From contig JAHEWK010000002.1 of NCBI GenBank assembly GCA_020740775.1, forward strand, positions 1,860,001 through 1,924,000: a DNA stretch of 64,000 bases. The letters are read 5' to 3'. The first letter of the stretch is position 1. The number at the start of each line of letters is the position of its first letter. Below, piece by piece: positions 23,527-35,064 of this stretch. Under the pieces are notes generated by a model, which was not told where the DNA came from, searched no databases, and saw only the letters and a list, made by a program, of their open reading frames with translations. This DNA is from Ilyonectria destructans. Lineage: Eukaryota; Ascomycota; Sordariomycetes; Hypocreales; Nectriaceae. The translations under genes were made by a program, and so were the position numbers.

Positions 23527-24627
23527 ATGTGTTCCAACGCCCCCCAGCGCTCGTTCGAGTGCCTGCCCTTCGATATCCACTTCGAAGTGGTTAGGCACTT
23601 AGACTTTGCGAGCGCTCTCAACCTGGCATCGACAAATCGTTTCTTTCATCAGATTCTTGATCTGCGAGCTATTCTCCCTACCGATGAGTTGGTTAAGTTC
23701 ATACGTGAACGAGACAGGGCGAATCAAAATAGAGCGGAGGACCTCTTTGCCTGCTACCAATGCTATCGACTCCTGCCGAGGGATAAGTTTTCGAAGAAGG
23801 CAGCTATGGACAGGAGGCACAAGAAGGGGCATGAGCTCACCGAGGAAGGCCGTCGATATTGCTTCGATTGCTCGGCGAAGAACCGGGTTTACGAACATTT
23901 GCAACCAATCTCGAATGGGAAACTGTGGTACTATTTTTGTCATAACTGTGGTCAGCACCTAACAAAGTCTGCTATGTGTCACGGACCACGTCTTATTGAT
24001 CAAGAGGATGGTGAGGAGCTCGCATGGTGTCAACCGAAACCAGTGACGCCTCAGGGCGGGCTAGAGATGCTTCCTGCGCATCTCTTGAAGAACATCGTTT
24101 CTCATTTAGGATACGACGACGCGCTTTACCTTGCCATGGCCAGCCACACTCTCAGGGAAACGGTCCAGCCCATCAAATGGGTTGCCCTCCATACCCGCTT
24201 TCGATTCCTTCGAGACAGGTGGACCGCAGGCACGGTGGATGTTGACACGGGAGCCATAAAGACGTTCCCATGCTACATGTGCTGTCGAATTCGGCCGAAG
24301 GACAAGTTCACCGAGACCCAGCTTCGCATGGCCGAGACATACCCCCAAACCTCCTGGAAAATGCGTTGCCAGGCATGTGTTCAGCGGATATACCTCGGTG
24401 AGAGGAATTTGATGAAGATTGAGTACAATAGGCGTTGGATGTGCGAAATCTGCAAGTGCCTACGGCGTGGTCGGGAGACTTGTGGTGGCTGCTTGGAGCT
24501 GTATGTGAAAGGAGGCATTGACCAGCGAACAATGTATCCAGAGGGTTTGGGCCGGGAACGCGATTATGGAGATCATCTCAATAGGTTGGATGGTCTTTTT
24601 GATGGTCAGGATTGGGCCGGGGCGTAA
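23527..24627 (+). CDS. F-box-like protein with duplicated F-box/zinc-finger module, 366 aa
   Basis: One frame runs from ATG 23527. Residues 10-45 form an F-box (CLPFDIHFEVVRHLDF) and residues 179-215 a second one (LEMLPAHLLKNIVSHLGYDD). Each is followed by a matching Cys block: CYQCYRLLPRDKF at 76-88 and CYMCCRIRPKDKF at 249-261, then CFDC (112-115) and CQAC (281-284), then CHNC (138-141) and CEIC (306-309). The protein therefore looks like an internal tandem duplication of an F-box plus a three-pair Cys module. F-box proteins usually recruit substrates to SCF ubiquitin ligases through Skp1; that role is inferred from family knowledge. The spacing between F-box and Cys block suggests a fungus-specific architecture. 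Confidence 0.8.
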   Translation: MCSNAPQRSFECLPFDIHFEVVRHLDFASALNLASTNRFFHQILDLRAILPTDELVKFIRERDRANQNRAEDLFACYQCYRLLPRDKFSKKAAMDRRHKKGHELTEEGRRYCFDCSAKNRVYEHLQPISNGKLWYYFCHNCGQHLTKSAMCHGPRLIDQEDGEELAWCQPKPVTPQGGLEMLPAHLLKNIVSHLGYDDALYLAMASHTLRETVQPIKWVALHTRFRFLRDRWTAGTVDVDTGAIKTFPCYMCCRIRPKDKFTETQLRMAETYPQTSWKMRCQACVQRIYLGERNLMKIEYNRRWMCEICKCLRRGRETCGGCLELYVKGGIDQRTMYPEGLGRERDYGDHLNRLDGLFDGQDWAGA

Positions 24628-24762
24628 TTAGGCGATGTTGATCAAGCGATTTCTGTTCTGCATTCTATCAAGTTGGAAGCATGTGCAATGGCTATACATG
24701 TCCGATTAATTACTCATAAATTAAGCCCAAGGCATAGTTGGGTGTCAGCGCCTAACTAGATA

Positions 24763-26163
24763 TTAATACAGAGGCATCGTTCCTTCAATCTCCCGGAAAG
24801 CTTGCTCAAATACAGCGAGACCCTCTTTGAGCTGAGCTTCGGTGATGGTAATGGGCGGTGCGATCCTGAAAGCACCCCCAAAACTAGGGTGGCTGCTCAA
24901 ATTTGCCCAAACGCCCAGCTCGTACGCACGATCTCCAATCCTCTTGGCCAACTCTAGTGCCGGGGCTTTGGTAGTCCGGTCACTGACTATCTCGACGCCC
25001 GCCATCAATCCTCTCCCCCGGACATCACCAATGCAGCCATAACGGGACTGGAGCTCCTTCAGACCATTGTGAAGAATCTCGCCACACTTCCGAGACTTGC
25101 TGACGAGGTCATCTCTCATGACAATCTCAAGAACTTTGTCTCCCACTGCAGCGGGGAGGGGATCGTTGATGTGGGTGGTATAAAAGCAGTAGTCTCTCTC
25201 AATGCAAACACTCTCGATTTTCTCGCTGGTGACAACTGCACTGAGGGGAAGGCCGTTGCCCAGGGTCTTTGACAAGGTCAGGATGTCGGGAACAACGCCT
25301 TCGTGGTTGATTGCCACGAAGTCGCCACATCTGCCAATGCCCGTTTGTGCCTCGTCCACGATGAGGAGCATGCCTCTCGCTTCACAGTGCTTCTTCAAGG
25401 CTTTGAGATAACCTGGAGGCAGAACATGCATACCAGCCGAACTTTGGATGCATTCGACGATACAGGCGGCTAGGGATCCGCATGATTGCATGTCAATCAT
25501 TCTCCACCCATACTCGAGTTCCGCCTCCCAATCATACGTCCCGTCTGGGTTCCGGAATACGGACCGGTATGCGTTTGGGGCTGGAAGCATGAGCATGCCG
25601 GGCATCAGAGGACCCTGGCCTTTCCGCCCGAAGTGATACTGAGCACCGAGTGCTTGAGCAGTGACTCCGTGCCAGGAAGCTCCGAGGCCGACAATCTCAA
25701 ACTTGCCAGTGTACACCTTGGCCATCTTAATGGCAGCCTCGTTGCTTTCTCCGCCGGTAGACAAGAAGAAAGCCTTGTCTAAGCCAGAAGGAAGCGCCTC
25801 ACAGAGACGCTCACCAAGCGAGATCACTGGAGGAGAGACCATCCCTGAGAAGAGATGGTCAAGGTCCAAGGCATGGTCACTGATGACCTTGACGATTTCT
25901 TCGTGACCATGTCCCAGAAGACAGGACATCTGGCCTGAGGTCCAGTCAAGGACCTTGTGGCCAGAGGCAGTGTAGACGAACAGGCCGCGAGCCCCTGTAA
26001 TTACATCCTTGTGGAACTTTGTGCCATAGTTGAGGAGGTACTTTTCGGATTTCCTTTGGTACTCGTCTTGGCTAACACCATTGTAGAGGGTTGGTGTATC
26101 TTTTTGCTTTCTTGCGACGATAAGGGTGGAGTTATCCTCGACCGTGATCGCGCTCGGAGCCAT
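24763..26163 (-). CDS. PLP-dependent class III aminotransferase, 2,2-dialkylglycine decarboxylase-like, 466 aa
   Basis: The start is ATG 26163 (MAPSAITVEDN); the frame continues upstream only to a GTG. Class III hallmarks are complete: the phosphate/ring region STGGESNEAA, the Trp/His segment SWHGVTAQALG, the cofactor Asp in DEAQTGIGRCG, and the Schiff-base lysine K299 in LSKTLGNGLP. The series FYTTHINDPLPAAVG, CIGDVRGRGLMAGVE and GAFRIAPP is what I know from bacterial 2,2-dialkylglycine decarboxylase, which decarboxylates 2-aminoisobutyrate or isovaline while transaminating pyruvate. Other class III activities cannot be excluded. No targeting signal is visible, so it is probably cytosolic. 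It lies 218 bp downstream of, and on the same strand as, a Zn2Cys6 regulator. Confidence 0.9.
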   Translation of the reverse strand: MAPSAITVEDNSTLIVARKQKDTPTLYNGVSQDEYQRKSEKYLLNYGTKFHKDVITGARGLFVYTASGHKVLDWTSGQMSCLLGHGHEEIVKVISDHALDLDHLFSGMVSPPVISLGERLCEALPSGLDKAFFLSTGGESNEAAIKMAKVYTGKFEIVGLGASWHGVTAQALGAQYHFGRKGQGPLMPGMLMLPAPNAYRSVFRNPDGTYDWEAELEYGWRMIDMQSCGSLAACIVECIQSSAGMHVLPPGYLKALKKHCEARGMLLIVDEAQTGIGRCGDFVAINHEGVVPDILTLSKTLGNGLPLSAVVTSEKIESVCIERDYCFYTTHINDPLPAAVGDKVLEIVMRDDLVSKSRKCGEILHNGLKELQSRYGCIGDVRGRGLMAGVEIVSDRTTKAPALELAKRIGDRAYELGVWANLSSHPSFGGAFRIAPPITITEAQLKEGLAVFEQAFREIEGTMPLY

Positions 26164-26381
26164 GCTGGTTGATGTGCACGGGTTTTCTTGACGTGATTGA
26201 GGAAAGACGATCGGCTTTTCAAGCCAGTGGCCAACCAGCAACAAACAAATAGTGCGTAATAAGAAGAAGATGGATGATGGAAGAAAATTTGAGTTCTTCA
26301 CATGCTCTTATACTTGTCGGGTCGCGTGCCCGCGGCAAACTTGCCCGCGGGCACTACGATGCCCTATCTCACCGCATCAAC

Positions 26382-28463
26382 CTACCAGGCGCTCTGCAAA
26401 GGATCCCATAGGCTGGGGAAGAATTGGTCGATAACTGACACGTCGGGCATGATAAAGTCTTGCAGGTCCAGACCTCCGTCCAGACCCGGTTCCTCAGTGG
26501 GGACCATGGCCAACACTTTCTCAACAATCTCGGGATGCTGTGCCAGGCAGATATCCCCGAGGTCCCAAGAATGCTTCTCCTTGTGCGACCGCAGGGCAGT
26601 TATGAGATTTGATGCAATTCGAAGAGAGCTGCTCTGTGCCAGACCGGTTGGTGAATTCTCAGTTTCTAGAGCGCACCTCAACAAGAAGCTCACCGTAGCT
26701 GGAAATGCGAAGGCGCAGCTCGGGAGCCAGAAGTCAGCCAGCTGCTCCGGTTGCAGCTCTTGAGTAAGAATGAGTATCTCTTCTGAAGTCCTTCGCGCTT
26801 GGAGGTAGCGGTTCAATAGTCGATTGTCTTCGGTGTCGTAGATTTGCTTATCTGCTTCCAGTTTGATGCGTTCAAGGAGAAGTCGCACGGTAAGATAAGT
26901 GAGTCGTAAGTTTGCAGCTCCGGGGACCTCGAGGTTGGTACCCCGGATGATGATGCGGCGGATCCCATCGTCCAAGGACTCCACCCAGTTGTTCAAAGCG
27001 AGCTCAAGATGTGTTGTGTTCCTGGGTTCCCCTGGTTCAAAGTAATAAATGTGTCTGAGATTTAAGTCTAGGACATCGGTGAGTCCCACGAGGGCAACAA
27101 AAACGGATGCCCTTTGCTTTTTGTCATCGGTTGAGTTTGGTTGGCAAAGGTGCTCCAGGGTTGGTTTTGGTACATTAAAGTGGGTTCTGGAGATGTGAGG
27201 AGGTGTTCCATGAGCGAGGCTCGTCCTATATCATGTCGCGTTAGGATCATGTAGAAATGGCGGAAATTTGTCACACATACCACTTGTCATGGACCCACAG
27301 GGCCCACCATATCTTCATTCGTAGATACTTTTCAGAGTCTGGTACTTCCCATGGTATTGGGTTGTGGTGCAGACCAAGCGAATGTGCCATGGCGACTGCC
27401 GAACCTAGGAGGACCCCGTTCCCAATGAGGGATGTGGTGGGACGACCACCGACGTTTAACAGAATAGCCTCGATTATAGACATTCCTGGTGATACGTGAA
27501 GCTCCGAGTAGGTTGCCTCATTTGCCAGGTTCCAGATGAATCTCTTGTCCGGGCATCGATGACGACACAATACCGGCGAACTCTCCCAGAAGGTCATAGA
27601 GTGTGCATACAAGCAAGCTAGTAATGCTGGTGAAATGCGATCTTTATTTTCATGGAACTGTCGGCGGAATGAGGCTTCATCTAGCAGAGGAAATGAGGAG
27701 TTGACTTTGTTAAAATAGCTAGACAAGATTAGTTGACTCTCTGAACTTGGGCCGGTAGTACCTACACATCAATTACGTCGGCCTCGTAAGGCTCCAGCAT
27801 TTTCACGATCGTCTCTAGTTTCGCTGCAGAAGGACTTTGGTTCATGGTCAAACCTAGTGGACGCTTTTGGACCATGGTGAATAAGACTGGCTGAGATCGA
27901 TTTCCTGGCACAGGAATAACCAATCTAGACCCTCGGGTGGCCCCGGGCATTGCAGACAAGTAATCTGACAACACTTGATTGTCCGATGTAACTGCCGGTC
28001 CAACAATGTGTAGATTGTGTTGCTGATCATCGGCTGAGCCCAGCGCCAGCGGCGATTCATCCTCCTCATGAGTCTCTTGGCCTTGGGCTGCCCACTCAAG
28101 GCGGGGAGGGGATTTATGTGGCACACTAGAGGTGGAGCCCAAAGTTGGGAGTATATCTGGAGGTGGGTGTCCAAGAACTGAGTCGTCGGATCCGGCTCCG
28201 GACACGGGGTTCGGATAACGGCGGGTCGGAGTGCCACTTCCGCCGGTTGACCGAGTCTGCCGTCGGCGTCGAGCAGAGTCGGGAGTCCGATTAGACCCAT
28301 TGGGACCGGAAGGAAACACGCAATCGGTGCAATGTGCTCGGCACATCAAGCATGTTTCAGACGAGGGCTCCGATTGGCACCGCGACTTTCGCCGGCGACA
28401 TGCCAGACAGGCTGGCCGGAGATGGGACCGGTACGGGCGTTCGTTGTGGGCTTGTTGCGTCAT
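26382..28463 (-). CDS. Zn2Cys6 (Gal4-type) transcription factor, 659 aa
   Basis: Exons 28463-27766, 27718-27281 and 27225-26382 join in frame. The start is ATG 28463 (MTQQAHNERPY). Residues 19-50 form the binuclear zinc cluster with spacing CX2CX6CX8CX2CX6C and the basic run RRRKSR. A disordered linker follows. The middle region begins with DVYFNKVNSSFPLLDEASF, rebuilt exactly at the first splice site, and has the typical fungal-specific TF block with HSLGLHH. Nuclear DNA binding to CGG-type half-sites is expected. Position next to the dialkylglycine-decarboxylase-like gene suggests that gene as a target, but this is inference. Both introns (47 and 55 nt) have good borders. Confidence 0.9.
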
Positions 28464-29617
28464 GTTGACACGTACTTTGGCGCATTCGTATTTCTCCAGT
28501 TGTGATAAGCAGAGAAATGGTCCTCGCCGGCCGCGGACTCGGTCAGGATTAAGGATGGAACCTTGGCGGAGAACTTCTCCGCGGAAAGACTGGGCTTGGC
28601 ACACAGTGTATTCACCGTGCCCGGATAACTGTACACTGTTTTGAAGTGTGCCCCCTTGAACACCTTCGCACGAAGAAGGGGAAGCGGGGATGATGTGGAT
28701 AGCGATAAGACTACAGATTGGGCTTCCCGTCATATCTCTGCTTTCACGGTGGAGAGCCGAAGATCATCAAATCTGGTATTGACATAGTTCCCCCAGCCGG
28801 AATCGCGCCGGATCACCATGAGCCGCGGCGGGGACGATAAGATCGCCAGCGGACGCACGGAGGCGGCGCATTCAATAGGCCATTTTTGGAAGTAGTTTGG
28901 AAAGACAGCATTAATATCGATAATTTTGATACATTCTCAACATCATAAAGGGCCATCTTCTGGACTGATCATGTCGTTTAGCCGGAATTGCATTGAATTG
29001 GCCAGTTGAGGAACAAGTACGTAATTGACAGGCACGCGTGAATGCACTCTGGCTGGATACCGTCCTACCCAAGAGTGAATAACAGACAACTGTTGCCAAA
29101 TAGAGCTGAGCTCACACACGATATTCAAGGTATGGAACAAACCTCTTGGGCTGAGGCGACAGCAAACGCCACAACAGCGACACCAGGAGAATCAGCACCG
29201 CAAATACTTGTCTCCTCAACTCGCCCTCTCCCCAGGAACATCTCTCGACACATTTCAAACCCCTGCCCTTAAGAAATCTGATTTTCTCGCGAGTCTGCCC
29301 ATAGGGAGAAAAAGTGGAGTGCTCATACATGACGACCATCGGGTGTGGAGGAGGAAGACCGGGGACATGGTGCGACGAGCCCAGGATTCAAGCAGAGGTT
29401 TCGGTTATACCAAACGTAAGAAGCTCGTTTCTGCTGCAGATTCGGCATTTATGTGCATTCTTTGGTCGACCAATAAGAGGCATTTTCTCGAATCCTTCAT
29501 TCACGGACTGAGGAGTAACTTTAATCGCCAAGTGCCCATCAACATTGAAGGCATCCAGATCCTGCACCCTGATATCACACTGGGCGTTTAAGAACCGACC
29601 CTCCATGCTTGATGTCC

Positions 29618-29661
<44 letters not shown>

Positions 29662-32600
29662 GATAACCCACCGTCGTGCAGGGCGATGACAACTCCCCCG
29701 GTTCTCGAAGGGAAATGGAGAAAGACAAAACTAGAAAAGAAAGCAATTTGAACGCACCCAGAAATCTAGAACTGGCGGTGGATGGAACGCCTCAAGATCC
29801 CAGCGAAGCGAGATGGTTGGACTGTCATCTTTTATTTTCCGGACAAGCAGCCACCAGCGTAATTTGAAGCAAGGCTCAGGGGGACATTCGGTTCATCGGT
29901 GCCTCTCGGAGCCTTTTGCACGCGAAGTTTATTGCATGAACCAACACTCGGTGGTGGTTGCTCGCGTTGTGCATGCGCCCGCCACATTTTCTTCATCGAT
30001 CCATGTGGTTTTCTACTGCATGCGTACCACGTAGTACTTATTCACGAGGACTAGGGGCAGGAAACACCTGTTGGCTCGTCCTCGTCCTCATCGGGTCACC
30101 CAAGACTCGCTTCGCCGTCGGCATTATCATGCGGTTTCGGCATTGAACAACGGCCTGGCCTTCACACAACCCTGTGGCTCGCCAGGCATGTCCCGTCGAC
30201 TCGGTACAGGGGTCACGACGGCATCAAGCGACTCTCAGGCCATACGCTTGCTGCTGGAGCCTATTTCTCCATTCCTGCCAGGGAGACATTTGACTCCTGA
30301 TGCGATGCGACTGCGACGTAACCTCGCGTTCTAGACTCTCGTACACTTCTGAGGCCAGGAATGGTACCCTCCCACATCCTGGCAACTCTTTGAGTCCTGG
30401 CAACCAGGAACTAGGGTCTTGGTCTATGCGGATGGAAATCAGTGGCGTTCGGCTGGGCGTCGACGTTGGAACCGTGGATCCTCTCGGGTTGATGGGAGAC
30501 GTCAATTGATTCCGATGCGTTAATGTAAGATGCGTTTTCTGTAGATCAAAATCCCGTCTAGAGCAACACCGGATAATGAAAACCGCGCATGTCAAGCTGT
30601 CTGCCCAGAGTGGAGCTGCTAGCTCGTAATCTGCCCCTCATTACGGATAGACTGGTGATCATTGATCTTGCGTGGAGAGAGCGGGTCGATGAGATGGGAT
30701 CCTCCTGACTACCAGCAGCCGTCGATCCCCCGGCGGAGCTACAGCTGTCTGCCCACGGGGGATCTGAGCCTGGAACAATAGTCTGGAACAACAGCCTGGA
30801 ATAGCTCTAGTTAGGCCTTCAGCCGCCGTTAGACGCCCGCTCCGCTCCGCTCGTCGACCCATCGTCGCCTTGTCGGCCGCTGGCCGGATGCCAGAGCCCT
30901 GGCGACGTCCACGACTAATGAAATGGCCAAATAAAACCTTGAACCAGTCATGCACCGATCCCCTGTGACGTCGCATCGCCACGCGCGGGAGCCAGAGTAA
31001 GGGAGAGCCGTTTCAGGGGCATGGACCAACAATTGGCTGCAGTACGTGTTCGGCGCACCGTGGTCAAACTCTGGCACTTCGTCTAGGGCGACGCGACATG
31101 GGTTTACGTATTCCGGACGCAGGGATGAGGGCATACAAGCTGGCCACTCGCGTGCCTGGACACATGGAATGCCAACGGCCAGCCTGGTGCTAACATGGGC
31201 GCTGACTGAGGGCTAGACCGACTATCCCCAAGAAAGAGACCCGTATGCAGCACCCTTGGTGGAATGGCAGTTTTCGGTCTGTTGTACAGCCCAAGTACTA
31301 CGCCGTCGCACATGGCTACTGGTGTCTTGACTCGAAGCAGGAGGATTCGTCTGTCCGTCGGAACGAACTAAGACTGTGGCTAGACGCCGGGTCGTCATCT
31401 AGGATTCTGCTTGGGACGCCCTGGTTTAGCTGGCTCTTGGCATGCGTTGATGAATCACTCAGGATTCAGCGGCTAAGGAGGCACCGGTTTGATGTTGGCT
31501 GTGTGCTGGGTTGGCTTCGCCTATCATCAGCCGAGTCCTGCGCCCGAGACCACTCATCTCGACATCGAGGCACACACTCCCGGCGCGGAAGCCGGAAATA
31601 TTCCCATACAAAATGATGGCGCCGTCTTAGTATCCTATCCAAGCCGCCGGTGGCTTACACCTTTCCACGGATCAGAAAGGTGGCGTTCTGCTCGATCGTG
31701 AAGCACAGCAGACTGGGAGTTGAAGACATGGATTATGACTCGACTTTGGACGCGTACACTGTAGGTCAACTTGTGCTCGGGTCGGCCGAACCAATGCCCA
31801 GGATTCTGCATTGTGACAGGAAGGGATCATCACTTCATCCTGGCCTCTGATGCTCGTCAAATGCAAACCAACACGCCTCGCCTGGAAACCTTGTATCCCA
31901 TCCGTACCTCCACCCTCTCCATGCATCCCGGCTTATTCGAGGCCGAAAATAACGTCAACCGCCTATTTGGAAGTCTCGTAAACTCTCGTCATAGGTCCGT
32001 TGCTCGGGTTTCATTTCTCAACGTTGTAGGACTGACTCTCCCTGGTGGTTGGAACTAGTACCTCGCTTCCCCCATGTGTGGCGCTTCTCCGCCTGTCAAG
32101 ACATGGTGAAGGAGTCAACTGTGGAGCGGACTGGCGTTTCTCGTACAAGGCCGGACCCAGTTCTCCAGGCTTTTAGTCCCCACCTCAAGGCGAGGGTTCT
32201 TTGCATCCTCTCCGGCTCGTGCGAGACTCCTCCCCGGTTCCATCCCAGCGTATGATCGTGCCGGAAAGATAGACCCGTCCCGGGATCAAGTTGGACCAGC
32301 ACGCCGGTGTCAAATTCGTCCCCGCCGTCGCTTGCTAACATTGTGTAAAGGATGGATATTCGGGATGTTGGCTGAGGCGCCGCAGCTGTCTCCATCAAGG
32401 GGCCTCACGGGCAGCGTAGCGCCCCGTTTCCCCAGCTTCTCAGCTCCCTTGTCCTGTAATGTAGTTGACCTAGTCCCCAATGGCGCCATGAAGCGAGGCA
32501 ATATAGTTCTTCTGTATCCTCCTCTCACCTGCATCGGGGACCATGTCGGTGTCGTTCGTGCCAAGTCACCCCTTGCCCAACTTGGATATGTGAACGAGAG

Positions 32601-32742
32601 TGTTTCTTTTCTCTTAAGACGGACTCGGCGCCGAATCGAGCTTACACCACACAACGTATTGAAGGAACGACAGACCGAGACAAGGAGCGAAGGAGAGATT
32701 TCGAATTCCAACTCAGCTGGGAAGCGACCCGAACAACGCGAA
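28464..32742. other. 4.3-kb gene-poor region
   Basis: The first 300 bp should contain the promoter of the regulator, and has CGG/CCG triplets around 28795-28835 that such factors can bind. Many short overlapping frames follow on both strands, none with a domain. A 123-codon frame at 31245-31616 starts with ATG but has no further support. A 41-T run lies at 29620-29660. Confidence 0.5.
29620..29660 (+). repeat. Homopolymer run of 41 T
   Basis: An uninterrupted T tract, much longer than any other in the window. It may be simple slippage, the tail of a retroposed sequence on the minus strand, or an assembly gap-edge artefact. I found no obvious target-site duplication. Confidence 0.95.
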
Positions 32743-34309
32743 ATGTCCAACGACTTGTCGGGGGCGCTTCTGGCGTCCTCGGTCGTGATCATGTGTATCA
32801 CGACGCTCGCAATAGGCATGCGGCTGTGGATCAGGGCGACCTTGAAAACGACTGGCTTGGACGATTGTACGCCTGACATTCTACCCGAGATGGGAGACAA
32901 AGCTGACAATATACAGATCTGATCACGGGTGCTTGGGTACGCTACGCTTCGACCCCTTGTGGTTGGAGGATCTACGCTTTACGTGAAGCCGACGTGATGC
33001 TAACGATGTGACAGGTGTTGTTGTTGGCTTTGTGCATAGCAACGACTCTAGGTAAGTATCTACGTCCCAATATTGAGGGATGATGCTCGAGATCTAACGA
33101 CCAACAGCTAGCAGAGTTGGTTTTGGACTCCATAGACTTGAAGTCTCCGATGAAAATTACGAGAAGTTCCTAAAGGTTTGCTCTAGTATTGTATCTTCCC
33201 CCTAACTACGCGCTGACTTTCCCGACTCACAGTTAACGACTGTCTGCTCGTCGACCTTTAGTTGTGGTGTCTCACTTGCAAAATCGTCCTTCGCCGTGCT
33301 CTACCTGCGTATTCAACCCAATAAGACGCTTCGGATCGCCAACAAGTGCTTGATTGCCTTCTTATTCCTCCAGGCCGTCGAAGAAAGTTGTGTAGTCATC
33401 TTCAAATGCAACCCGATCTCTGCATCATGGGATTTGGAGAAGCTTGCGACAGCCAAGTGCCTTGACATTCACGTTTTGTGGTGGAGCACCGTGAGCACTC
33501 TCTTTGTATTCGTTTTAGGAGTATCTATACTGACATGATTAGTTTGTTTTCAACATGATGACCGATCTATTTCTATTTATTCAACCTATTCCTGCCATGT
33601 GGAAACTGCAATTGCCCCTTACGAAGCGAATTGGGTTGATTTGTATGCTTTCCCTCGGCCTCCTGTAAGTTTCACGACCGAATTACTTGGCGATACCTGA
33701 GACTCATACATCTTAGGGTCTGCATTACTTCGATTATCCGTATTGTTTTCGTCACCCGCATCGGTACAGACGACACCTGTAAGTCTGACGACTCGCTTAT
33801 TTTACTTGCTCTGACTTTTGCACTACCCAGATGAATATGTCGAACCGATGATATGGTCAGAAGTCGAACTCGCTGCGCTGGTGATCTGTTCCACCATCCC
33901 CTGTCTGCGACAAGTCGTTCAAAAGGTTCCCTGGCTCAACCACGCCCTGGGTCTGTCCAGCCACAAGACATCTCAAAACTATTACGGACAGTCTGGGTCG
34001 AAGAAGAACGGATCAATTCCTCTCAAGAGTTTCAACCAGAGCCACAAGGATTACCTGCAGAGCAACAAGTCTAAGAATGGTGGCCCATACGCGAGCAACT
34101 ATGGCCTAACCAGCAAGGCAGTCGGAGGCCAGCATACCAAAAACGACAGCACGGAGGAAATCTTTCCTCACAAGACGGACGGAAACGGTGCAATCATGGT
34201 CACTCACGAAGTCATGCGCGATGTCGAATCCCACACCACCTCCTCAACAGCCGGTTCCGTAAGACACGACAACTATTACGAGTCAGCAGATAAGCCGAGG
34301 CCGAAATGA
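32743..34309 (+). CDS. Rhodopsin-domain (PTH11-like) integral membrane protein, 389 aa
   Basis: Eight exons join in frame: 32743-32866, 32917-32936, 33015-33051, 33108-33175, 33233-33490, 33543-33664, 33717-33778 and 33831-34309; the second is only 20 nt. The product has about seven membrane segments, with family marks LWIRATLKTTGLDDY after helix 1, VGFGLHR, SCGVSLAKSSF in helix 3, a Cys in IFKCNPISASW and a WSEVELAALVICSTIPCLR end helix. These identify the fungal rhodopsin/SAT4-type domain shared with PTH11-like receptors. There is no N-terminal CFEM domain. The C-terminal 130 residues are hydrophilic, Ser/Asn/Lys-rich and probably cytosolic. A surface-sensing role is suggested by relatives; the ligand is unknown. 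Confidence 0.88.
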
Positions 34310-34735
34310 TCGATGGGGAAAATTCTATGGTGTTTAATCGTTCGGCCGTTATGTATATGTCACAAGCCGGCTGTAATACTTGAGAGGCGTTTGAGGGTAG
34401 ATACAGACATGGCCTACGTCAAAATAAATAATAAATCCCAGAGTACGACGAAAGGGTTTCTCAGCACTGAACGCTCTCGGGTCCTCATTGTTTGAGGCGA
34501 GGTATGTAACGAGAGTGGAAAGACTTGCGATGAGGAGAATTATTTACCGTACAGCCAGACTCTCCCCGAGGTTGATAAGAATTATTCAAGAATTAAGGGT
34601 TTTCAGGGGAGTTCTGCCCATCTCGAAGACTCTGACGCTGGTGGAGGCGATGATCCACCTAGTGGGGTTAATAATATCGCTTTGCAACTTCGGCTTTCAC
34701 GAATCCTCACTACAATGGTTGTTCACAACCATCCA
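34310..34735. other. Intergenic, nothing recognised
   Basis: 3' flank of the membrane-protein gene and 5' flank of tRNA-Asp. No feature seen. Confidence 0.45.
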
Positions 34736-34807
34736 TCTTCCGTAGTATAGTGGTCAGTATGCAAGCTTGTCACGCTTGAGACCCGGGTTCAATTCCCGGC
34801 GGGAGAG
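34736..34807 (+). tRNA. tRNA-Asp (GTC)
   Basis: A 72-nt cloverleaf without intron. Acceptor stem TCTTCCG pairs with CGGGAGA (one T-G pair), the anticodon arm is CAAGC-TTGTCAC-GCTTG with anticodon GTC, and the T arm is CCGGG-TTCAATT-CCCGG. The discriminator base is G. A run of seven T about 25 nt downstream can end Pol III transcription. Confidence 0.93.
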
Positions 34808-35064
34808 TCGCCACATGTGTTCACACATGATATCTTTTTTTGTCTTTTCTTTTGGCCAACCGAGATGGGAATGTGAAAATAATTAATTGGCCGCAATGCG
34901 ACGAACACATGAATTGATCTTGTTGATGATTTCAGAACTGCTTTACGCGCATGGTTCTACGCACTTTGTAACCGTGTCTAAGTAGATATGACGCATGTAT
35001 TTCAGTAATATCCGAGATTGTGTCGATTTTGCTCTACAGTCAGATTCCTTTGCTCTCAAAATCC
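34808..35064. other. Intergenic, nothing recognised beyond the tRNA terminator
   Basis: The T-rich stretch near 34832-34855 is the likely Pol III terminator of tRNA-Asp. No gene is supported. Confidence 0.5.

Noticed and set aside
28790..28835. Possible autoregulatory Zn2Cys6 binding site (CGG/CCG triplets)
   Set aside because: CGG triplets are common in GC-rich promoters and the spacing does not match a specific known site.
31245..31616. 123-codon plus-strand frame
   Set aside because: It starts with ATG but is Arg-rich with irregular composition, like other chance frames in this gene-poor part; no splice partner was evident.
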